Source of the DNA: Bacillota bacterium
Lineage (GTDB): Bacteria; Bacillota; Sulfobacillia; Thermaerobacterales; RSA17
Assembly: GCA_017577485.1 (NCBI GenBank)
Contig: PKRI01000024.1
Span: forward strand, 1 to 33,488
Reading direction: 5' to 3'
Length of the DNA stretch: 33,488 nucleotides
The stretch's first letter is position 1. The number at the start of each line of letters is the position of its first letter. The position numbers and the translations under genes are program-made. Below the pieces are notes generated by a model. That model ran no database searches, was not told where the DNA came from, and saw only the letters and a program-made list of their open reading frames with translations. Shown one piece after another: positions 24,404-31,919 of the stretch.

Positions 24404-25735
24404 TCAGCCGGCCCTGGACTCGACCGCCGGGTAACCGGCCGAGCCGGGCAGCAGGCCGGCGTCGCGCAGCATCCACTCGATCATGACGGCGTAACCGCGG
24501 GTCGGGTCGTTGACGAACACGTGGGTCACGGCGCCCACCAGGCGGCCGTCCTGGATCACGGGGCTGCCGCTCATGCCCTGCACGATGCCGCCGGTCAGTT
24601 CCAGCAGTTCCGGGTCGGTCACCCGGATTACCAGGTTCTTGCCGCCTTGCTCGTAACCCAGCACCCGCTCGATCTCGATGCGGTAGCGGCCCATCTGCTC
24701 ACCGCGGACCACGGTCAGGATCTCGGCGGGACCCGGGCGGACCTGGGCGGCGAAGCCCACCGGCAGGGGCCCGATGCCCAGGGGGTGTTCCAGGTCGCCG
24801 GTCAGCCGTCCCATGATCCCGTGGGGTGTGTTGCGCTCGATGGTGCCGATGGTGGGGGCGTCGGGCGAGAAGGCGCCGATCTTCTCGCCGGGGCGGCCGT
24901 GGCTGCCGCGGTGGATGTCCAGCACCGAGGCCGCCACGATGCGGCCGCGGCCGATGTCCACCAGCTGGCCCGTGTCGCCGTCCACCACGGGATGGCCCAG
25001 GGCGCCGAAGGCGCCGCTTTCCGGGTGGTAGAAGGTCAGGGTGCCGACGCCGGTGGTGGAGTCCCGGATCCACACCCCCAGCACGTAGCGCTGCTGGGTG
25101 CGGTCCAGGACCGGCTGTGCCCGCAGCCGGAACCGGCGCCCCGCCCGCACCACCTCCAGCGAAACCGCGCTGCCCCGGGCGCCGGCCCGGTGGATGCGCT
25201 CCGCGGCATCGGCCACGCCCTCCACGGGCCGGCCGTCGATGCGCGTAATCACGTCGCCCACCCGCAGGCCGGCGTCGCGGGCCGGGAAGACCCGGTCGCC
25301 GTCGGCCGTGGTCACGGCCGCCAGGGCCACGACGCGCACGCCCTCGGACTGGATGACGACGCCGATGGAGTGGCCGCCCGGCATCACCGCCAGGGGTTCC
25401 ACCACGTCCACCGTCACGGTCCGCAGGGGAATCAGCCCCAGCAGCCGCAGGTCCAGTTGAGCGCGGCCGGGCCGGGCGGAACTGAAGGTCACCGGCTGCG
25501 CCCCGAACCCCGCGGCCGCCGGGTTGGGGCCCGGGCTGACCAGGCGCAGCATGCCGGTGGGGTCGTCCCTTACGCGCACGCTGATGGGCAGTCCCAGGCG
25601 CAGTTCCGCCACCTGGCCCACGGTGATGGTGACGTGCGCGGGCACGTCCAGCACCGCGTCGACGATGGGCACGAAAGACCCGGTCAGGACGAGGACGGCG
25701 AGCAGGATTCCCAGCCACCTGCGGCGGTGGGCCAT
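24404..25735 (-). CDS. spoIVB: SpoIVB signalling serine protease
   Basis: S55-family protease secreted from the forespore into the intermembrane space, where it triggers SpoIVFB and so pro-sigma-K processing. 443 aa. N-terminal signal/anchor helix (L-G-I-L-L-A-V-L-V-L, residues 8-17), PDZ domain about 120-210 (D-A-G-L-R-V-G-D-V-I-T-R-I-D-G-R-P-V), catalytic His248 in A-L-G-H-P and Ser389 in Q-G-M-S-G-S-P. The C-terminal Y-A-V-M-I-E-W-M-L is typical. Start ATG at 25735 with a GGGAGGG site. Sits between recN and spo0A as in B. subtilis. Confidence 0.95.
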   Translation of the reverse strand: MAHRRRWLGILLAVLVLTGSFVPIVDAVLDVPAHVTITVGQVAELRLGLPISVRVRDDPTGMLRLVSPGPNPAAAGFGAQPVTFSSARPGRAQLDLRLLGLIPLRTVTVDVVEPLAVMPGGHSIGVVIQSEGVRVVALAAVTTADGDRVFPARDAGLRVGDVITRIDGRPVEGVADAAERIHRAGARGSAVSLEVVRAGRRFRLRAQPVLDRTQQRYVLGVWIRDSTTGVGTLTFYHPESGAFGALGHPVVDGDTGQLVDIGRGRIVAASVLDIHRGSHGRPGEKIGAFSPDAPTIGTIERNTPHGIMGRLTGDLEHPLGIGPLPVGFAAQVRPGPAEILTVVRGEQMGRYRIEIERVLGYEQGGKNLVIRVTDPELLELTGGIVQGMSGSPVIQDGRLVGAVTHVFVNDPTRGYAVMIEWMLRDAGLLPGSAGYPAVESRAG

Positions 25736-25855
25736 GGGATCCCTCCCGTCCGTCGCTGCCTAGCTGTGCGGTTGTCCAGGTGCGAGCGGCGGATTCTGGA
25801 ATCGGCACGTTTGAGGGCGCATGAGCCCGTGCCGGTCCGCCGGGCGGTGTGAGCT

Positions 25856-25885
25856 TAAGGTGCATCGGCGCGGAAGGCGGTATCC
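25856..25885 (-). promoter_or_regulatory. Candidate sigma-G/F promoter of spoIVB
   Basis: Minus strand GGATA, 18-nt spacer, CACCTTA: one mismatch to CATnnTA and one to GMATR. Gives a leader of roughly 115 nt. B. subtilis spoIVB is read from sigma-F and sigma-G promoters. The gap 25736-25951 (216 bp) shows no other feature I can support. Confidence 0.35.
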
Positions 25886-25951
25886 GGGCCGGGACGGCTG
25901 AAAATCCTTGCGAACGCGCAAGAAACTAACGGGGCAGACCGGCGGGGCAGG

Positions 25952-27685
25952 CTAGCGGGCGCCGCCGGCACGGCGGCCGCGGCGGTCCAGCAGCGCGCGG
26001 GCGTGGGCCAGGTCGACGGCTTCTTCCTCGCCGGCCAGCATGCGGGCGATCTCGCGCTCACGCTCGACGCCGTCGACGACGGCCACGCGGGTGACGGTGC
26101 GGCCGCCGGCGGCGCTCTTTTCCACCACGAAATGACGATCGGCCACGGCGGCGATCTGGGGCAGGTGCGTGACGCACAGCACCTGGTGGTCGGCGGCGAT
26201 GGCGGCCAGCTTGTCGGCCACGGCGGTGGCCGTGCGGCCGCCGATGCCCGCGTCGATCTCGTCGAAGATCAGCGTGGGCACCGGGTCGCGCCGCCCGGCG
26301 GCCCGCTTCAAGGCCAGCATCACCCGCGACAACTCGCCGCCGCTGGCCACCCGCTGCAGGGGGCGCGGCGGCTCGCCGGGGTTGGCCGACAGCAGGATCT
26401 CCACGGTGTCGACGCCGTGAGGACCGACGCGCAGGCGCCGCCCGCCGCAGTCCACGCCGGTGGGATCCTCCTCCTGCCGGACTTCCACCAGCACCTGGGC
26501 GGTCATGGCCAGGTCCGCCAGTTCGCGGGCCACCGCCGCCGCCAGCTCGCGGCCGGCCCGTTCCCGGGCCTCGCTCAGCGCGGCCGCCTGCCGCCCCAGT
26601 TCCTCCTCGACCCGGCGGATCTCGGCCTCCAGCACGGCGGCCCGCTCCTCGGCGCCCTCCAGCCGCTCCAGTTCCGCCCGGGCGCGGTCGCGGTACGCCA
26701 GGATCTCATCGACGGTGTCGCCGTACTTGCGCTTCAGTTCAGAAAGCAGCGCCGCCCGCCGCTCCACGGCCTCAGCCTCGGCCGGATCCAGCGCCTGGTC
26801 GTCTAGCCGCCGTCGCAGCGCCTGGGCCGCTTCCTCCAGGTGCACCGCGGCGGTGTCCAGCAGGCCGATGACGGGCTCCAGTCCGGGATCGTAGGCGGCC
26901 GCCCGCCGCAGGGCGTCGGCGGCCTGCGCCACGGCGTCGGCGGCCGGGGCGCCCATGCCGTGCCCCTCGTGCACCAGGCCGTAAGCGGCGGCCAGCGCCT
27001 CGCGGATGCGCTCGGCATTGGCGATGCGGCGCCGCGCCGCCTGGATTTCTTCTTCTTCCCCAGGGCGCAGGCGGGCAGCCTCAATTTCCTCGATTTGGAA
27101 TCGGTACAGGTCGATGGTGCGGGCCCGCTGGCGGGCGTCGCCGGCCAGTTCGTCCAGCTGGCGGCGCAGCCCCTGCAGCCGGGCGTACGCAGCGCCCACG
27201 GCGGCGGCCAGCGCCGCCAGGTCTGAGCCGCCGTAGGCGTCCACCAGCGCCCGCTGCTGGCCCAGATCCAGCAGCGACTGGTGCTCGTGCTGCCCGTGCA
27301 GGTCCACCAGGTGGCGGGCCACGGCCTTGAGATTGGCCACGGTGGCCGGGCGGCCGTTGATGCGGGTCAGGTTGCGGCCGCCGCGGGCCAGTTCACGGAC
27401 CACCACCAGTTCGTGCTGGTCCTCGTCCAGCAGGCCCAGGTCCCGGGCCGCCGCCTGCGCCGCCGGCGCCGCGGAGAGGTCGAACACCGCGGCGATGACG
27501 GCCCGGTCGCCGGCGGATCCGATCAGGTCGTCGGAGGCCCGGGCTCCCAGCAGCACGGCCACCGCGTCGATCAACACCGACTTGCCGGCGCCGGTCTCGC
27601 CCGTCAGCACGTTGAGGCCAGGGCCGAATTCCAGGCGGGCGCGCTCCACGATGGCGACGTTCTCGACGGTCAGTTCCAGCAGCAC
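25952..27685 (-). CDS. recN: DNA repair ATPase RecN
   Basis: SMC-like ATPase that acts early in double-strand-break repair; 577 aa, family length. Walker A G-E-T-G-A-G-K-S at 29-36; long coiled-coil arms (about 150-390, rich in Glu/Arg/Ala, e.g. A-R-R-R-I-A-N-A-E-R and R-V-E-E-E-L-G-R-Q-A); ABC signature V-A-S-G-G-E-L-S-R-V-M-L; Walker B T-L-I-F-D-E-I-D-A-G-I-G-G; D-loop and switch His in L-C-V-T-H-L-P-Q-I-A. Start GTG at 27685 with a GGGAGG site, 16 bp after argR. Confidence 0.96.
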   Translation of the reverse strand: MLLELTVENVAIVERARLEFGPGLNVLTGETGAGKSVLIDAVAVLLGARASDDLIGSAGDRAVIAAVFDLSAAPAAQAAARDLGLLDEDQHELVVVRELARGGRNLTRINGRPATVANLKAVARHLVDLHGQHEHQSLLDLGQQRALVDAYGGSDLAALAAAVGAAYARLQGLRRQLDELAGDARQRARTIDLYRFQIEEIEAARLRPGEEEEIQAARRRIANAERIREALAAAYGLVHEGHGMGAPAADAVAQAADALRRAAAYDPGLEPVIGLLDTAAVHLEEAAQALRRRLDDQALDPAEAEAVERRAALLSELKRKYGDTVDEILAYRDRARAELERLEGAEERAAVLEAEIRRVEEELGRQAAALSEARERAGRELAAAVARELADLAMTAQVLVEVRQEEDPTGVDCGGRRLRVGPHGVDTVEILLSANPGEPPRPLQRVASGGELSRVMLALKRAAGRRDPVPTLIFDEIDAGIGGRTATAVADKLAAIAADHQVLCVTHLPQIAAVADRHFVVEKSAAGGRTVTRVAVVDGVEREREIARMLAGEEEAVDLAHARALLDRRGRRAGGAR

Positions 27686-27701
27686 GCCGGGGCCTCCCGC
27701 C

Positions 27702-28157
27702 TCAGCGCCCCATGGCGTCCCGGAGGCGCCGCAGCACTTCGTCGACCGCCGACTTGGGCTTGATGATCAGCAGGAGGGTGTTGTCGCCGGCCACGGTGCC
27801 GATGACCTCGGGCCAGCCCATGCGGTCCACGGCTTCCCCGGCCGCCGAAGCGGTGCCCGCCAGCGTCTTGACCACGATGGTGTGCTCGCTGGCGTCCACC
27901 CCCAGAACCACCTCGCGCAGCAGCCGGGCCAGGCGCTCCTTGGCCGGCACCGCCGTCCCGTCCGACGGCGGCGCGTAGCGGTACCGGCCTCCCCCGGCCG
28001 GGACCTTGACCAGGTGCAGTTCCTTGATATCGCGGGATACGGTGGCCTGGGTCACCTGCATGCCCTCCGCCCGCAGCAGGTCGGCCAGTTCCTGCTGGGT
28101 CTCGACCACCCGCTCCTGGATCAATTCCAGGATTCGCGCGTGACGGCGGGCCTTCAA
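27702..28157 (-). CDS. argR: Arginine repressor ArgR/AhrC
   Basis: Hexameric arginine-dependent regulator of arginine synthesis and catabolism; 151 aa. N-terminal winged helix with Q-Q-E-L-A-D-L-L-R-A-E-G and V-T-Q-A-T-V-S-R-D-I-K-E-L-H-L-V-K-V-P; C-terminal core with T-I-V-V-K-T-L-A-G-T-A and V-I-G-T-V-A-G-D-N-T-L-L (arginine site). The true start is a TTG at 28157 with a G-rich ribosome site; the frame runs open upstream but has no match there. Adjacent to recN as in B. subtilis (ahrC-recN). Confidence 0.94.
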   Translation of the reverse strand: MKARRHARILELIQERVVETQQELADLLRAEGMQVTQATVSRDIKELHLVKVPAGGGRYRYAPPSDGTAVPAKERLARLLREVVLGVDASEHTIVVKTLAGTASAAGEAVDRMGWPEVIGTVAGDNTLLLIIKPKSAVDEVLRRLRDAMGR

Positions 28158-28174
28158 GCCGATCCCCCCTACCC

Positions 28175-28699
28175 TCAACCCATCCAGCGGAACAGGACGT
28201 ACGCCGCCGCCGCCCCGGCACCGGCGGCCCCCAGCCAGCGCAGGCCGTCGGCGGCGCGGCGGGCGGCGACCCCGCCGACCGTAAACTCCACCCGGCGCAC
28301 CCGCCGGCGGTCCAGGTCCACCAGCAGGATGCCGTCGGGGCGGTAGGCGATGACGTACTCCAGGAGGCCGCGCCGCCCGGCACGGGTGGTAACCCGGCGG
28401 GTCTCGCCGCCGCTCAGGTGCACCACGTAGGTTCGCCCGCCCTGGGAAGCCAGCAGGTCGGCCTGGATCTCGGTGGTGTGGGCGCGTCCGTCCACCCGGG
28501 TGGTCAGGGTCACCGCGGGGACCTGGTCCCAGGCGGTGTAGCCCAGCTCCTCCAGCAGGGCCGCGGCCTGCTGGTGGCGCCGGCTGCCCTCGATGCCCCG
28601 GCGGGCCGGTCGCGCAGAGGGCCGGGCCCGCCGCCAGTACGCCCAGATCCCCGCGGCCGCCGCCAGCAGTCCCAGGATGAGCACGTCGGTCCAGAGCAA
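28175..28699 (-). CDS. Membrane protein with nuclease-like (PD-(D/E)XK-type) core, function unknown
   Basis: 174 aa, TTG start at 28699 with GGAGG upstream. One N-terminal membrane helix (V-L-I-L-G-L-L-A-A-A-A-G-I) and a C-terminal hydrophobic segment (A-A-G-A-G-A-A-A-A-Y-V-L-F). Between them lies I-Q-A-D-L-L-A-S-Q-G-G-R-T-Y-V-V-H-L-S and T-R-A-G-R-R-G-L-L-E-Y-V-I-A-Y-R-P-D-G-I-L-L-V-D. This recalls small Firmicute proteins with a restriction-endonuclease-like ADLL...YVxExK...RRQLLEY core, but the E-x-K is H-L-S here, so any nuclease site looks lost. The fold assignment is from memory and tentative. Lies between icd and argR. Confidence 0.7.
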   Translation of the reverse strand: MLWTDVLILGLLAAAAGIWAYWRRARPSARPARRGIEGSRRHQQAAALLEELGYTAWDQVPAVTLTTRVDGRAHTTEIQADLLASQGGRTYVVHLSGGETRRVTTRAGRRGLLEYVIAYRPDGILLVDLDRRRVRRVEFTVGGVAARRAADGLRWLGAAGAGAAAAYVLFRWMG

Positions 28700-28777
28700 C
28701 CCGGACAGCCTCCGACGGTGGCTTCGGCAGCCGCAGCGGGGTTTCCTGTCCTCGCCAGCCGCCCCGCGCCGCCGCCG

Positions 28778-30121
<1,344 letters not shown>

Positions 30122-30129
30122 CGGGTGGT

Positions 30130-30135
30130 CCTCCT
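30130..30135 (-). promoter_or_regulatory. Shine-Dalgarno that sets the icd start
   Basis: AGGAGG within GGGGGAGGAGG on the minus strand, 8 nt before TTG 30121. It favours this TTG over the ATG at 30172. Confidence 0.75.
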
Positions 30136-30218
30136 CCCCCAACGGTGCACAAACCTTGCCGTTGTAGAGCATACCCCCAGGACGGCACCGGCCGCCAGCG
30201 GAAAGGCCGGGCCCGCCC

Positions 30219-31220
30219 TCAGGCGGAGACGGCGGGACCCAGGGTCCGCAGCCGTCGCCCGCGGCCCCGGGGCGGCGGCTTCACCCGGAACGCCGCCACG
30301 TAGCGGTCGAAGTCCCACGTCTCGAAAAACTGGCGGGCCGCCCGGCGTCCCGCTTCCAACAGCGCCCGGGCCCGCTCCCGGCTCAGGTCGAACTCCACGG
30401 TTCCCACGCCGGTGCTGGGCACGGCGATGGTCCGCACGAAGTCCGCCTCCTCGATATATCGGGCGTCGTGGGCCTCCAGCATGGTGGATACCACGGCGTG
30501 CAGCAGGCTCAAAGGCCCGCGGATCTTCAGGGGACGGCCCTCCCCCGGCTCCACGATCTTGATGCCGAAGGTCGGCCACGGCGGGATGCCGTCGCTGTCG
30601 AACAGCCAGACCGGGAAGTTGCTGAGCAGGCCCCCGTCCACGATGACCGACCTGCCGCCGCCGGGCAGCGGCAGGAACACGGGCTCATAGTAGAAGGGAA
30701 TGCTGAGGCTCATGCGGACGGCGCGGGCCACCGGCAGGTGGTCGGGATCCAGGCCGTAGCGGCGGGCGTCCTGGGGCAGCACCACCAGCCGGCGGCGGCT
30801 GAGGTCGCTGGCCACCACCCGCAGCCGGTACCGGAAACGGGGATCCTCGGCGAACTCCGGCAGCACCAGGTCGGCGAAGGTGTGGACGCCCCGCTCCGCC
30901 AGCAGGCCGGCCAGCCACTCTTCCAGGGGGTCGGCGGGGTACAGGCCCAGCCGGAAGATCAGGTTCAGGGGCAGGCCCACCAGCGGCAGCCGTCCCCAGC
31001 CCCGGGGCTGGGCGAAACGCCGGTAGTCCAGGTCGAGGAGCATGCGGGCCAGTTCCTCGGCCCGGTAGCCGGCCGCCACCAGGGCGGCCACCAGCGCCCC
31101 GGCCGAGGTGCCGGCCACGTTGACCCAGCGGTACCCGCGGGCTTCGGCCTCCAGCAGGGCACCCACCAGGCCGATGCCCTTCACCCCGCCGCCTTCGAAG
31201 ACCGCGTCGGCTCGCAGCAC
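30219..31220 (-). CDS. Patatin-like phospholipase
   Basis: Patatin-fold acyl hydrolase with a Ser-Asp dyad; 333 aa. Oxyanion loop G-G-G-V-K-G (10-15), nucleophile Ser39 in G-T-S-A-G, catalytic Asp195 in V-D-G-G-L-L-S-N-F-P. S-L-S-I-P-F-Y-Y-E-P-V matches bacterial patatins of the RssA/YchK-like group. No signal peptide, so probably cytosolic or peripheral. The C-terminus ends in a basic R-G-R-G-R-R-L-R-T patch that may bind membranes. GTG start at 31220 with GGGGGAGGG upstream. Substrate unknown; it is upstream of icd with a 97-bp gap. Confidence 0.9.
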   Translation of the reverse strand: MLRADAVFEGGGVKGIGLVGALLEAEARGYRWVNVAGTSAGALVAALVAAGYRAEELARMLLDLDYRRFAQPRGWGRLPLVGLPLNLIFRLGLYPADPLEEWLAGLLAERGVHTFADLVLPEFAEDPRFRYRLRVVASDLSRRRLVVLPQDARRYGLDPDHLPVARAVRMSLSIPFYYEPVFLPLPGGGRSVIVDGGLLSNFPVWLFDSDGIPPWPTFGIKIVEPGEGRPLKIRGPLSLLHAVVSTMLEAHDARYIEEADFVRTIAVPSTGVGTVEFDLSRERARALLEAGRRAARQFFETWDFDRYVAAFRVKPPPRGRGRRLRTLGPAVSA

Positions 31221-31278
31221 GTGGACCCTCCCCCGGAGCCGCCCCGTCGGGCCCGGCCGGCCGACCCGGGGCGTCCCC

Positions 31279-31797
31279 TCAGGACAGGATCAACTCAAAC
31301 CCCGCGAACCGCGAGATGTGGGCGGCCAGCACCAGCGGTTCGGCCACCTCGAACCAGGCCCGGCGCTCCTCGCGGTGGAGGCCGTCGCCGAAAGACACCA
31401 GGGCGGCCACGTTGGCGAAGGGCACCTCCACCCGCTCGATGGCGTGCACCGGGTACCGGTCGCGCACCTCGCCCCCCGTGACAAAGTAGACGGCGCGGTC
31501 GGTAACCAGCAGCCGGCCCCGGACCTCCCGGCGGAAGCCGTCGCCGTCGGCGCTCAGCGCCGCCGCGTCCACCAGGTGATACGCAGACTCGCCTGCGGGC
31601 AGAACCACCGGCACCCGTTCCAGCGGCGGCGCCTGGCCCGCCAGCACCCGCTGCGCCCGCTCCCGCTGATCCTGATATGCCGCCTCCTGCCGCCGCCGCT
31701 GCGCCTCGGCCACCTGCAGCGCGCGCACCCGGCGGGCGGCCCACCGGAACGCCAGCACCAGCGCCAGAACGGCCGCGGCAGCCAGGATCCACAGCAC
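31279..31797 (-). CDS. Small membrane-anchored protein, possible PH-like domain
   Basis: About 172 aa. One N-terminal membrane helix (L-W-I-L-A-A-A-A-V-L-A-L-V-L-A-F), a short Arg/Gln/Glu-rich coiled linker, then a soluble domain whose R-G-R-L-L-V-T-D-R-A-V-Y-F-V-T and Y-P-V-H-A-I-E-R-V-E-V motifs look like the strand pattern of bacterial PH-like (short GRAM/bPH) domains. I start at the GTG at 31797, which has AGGAGG 9 nt upstream. An ATG at 31875 would add 26 residues but has no ribosome site and overlaps the candidate promoter of the divergent gene. No function assigned. It faces away from the repeat gene. Confidence 0.65.
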   Translation of the reverse strand: MLWILAAAAVLALVLAFRWAARRVRALQVAEAQRRRQEAAYQDQRERAQRVLAGQAPPLERVPVVLPAGESAYHLVDAAALSADGDGFRREVRGRLLVTDRAVYFVTGGEVRDRYPVHAIERVEVPFANVAALVSFGDGLHREERRAWFEVAEPLVLAAHISRFAGFELILS

Positions 31798-31852
31798 CAG
31801 AACCTTCCTCCTCACCGATCGGTTCGCCGCCTGCTGCCCGTCGTCCCTGCCG

Positions 31853-31881
31853 CACCGCACCCACGGAGGTCTCATAGGCTG
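31853..31881 (+). promoter_or_regulatory. Candidate sigma-K promoter for the repeat gene
   Basis: Plus strand CACC (31853-31856), 16-nt spacer, CATAGGCTG (31873-31881). Sigma-K consensus is mACm-N16-CATAnnnTA; only the last base differs. Predicted start near 31888, 30 nt before the TTG. A match by eye in GC-rich DNA, so modest confidence. Confidence 0.35.
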
Positions 31882-31919
31882 GGGACGCAGTCGGGTCCGG
31901 AACCCGAGGGGGGATCCAC

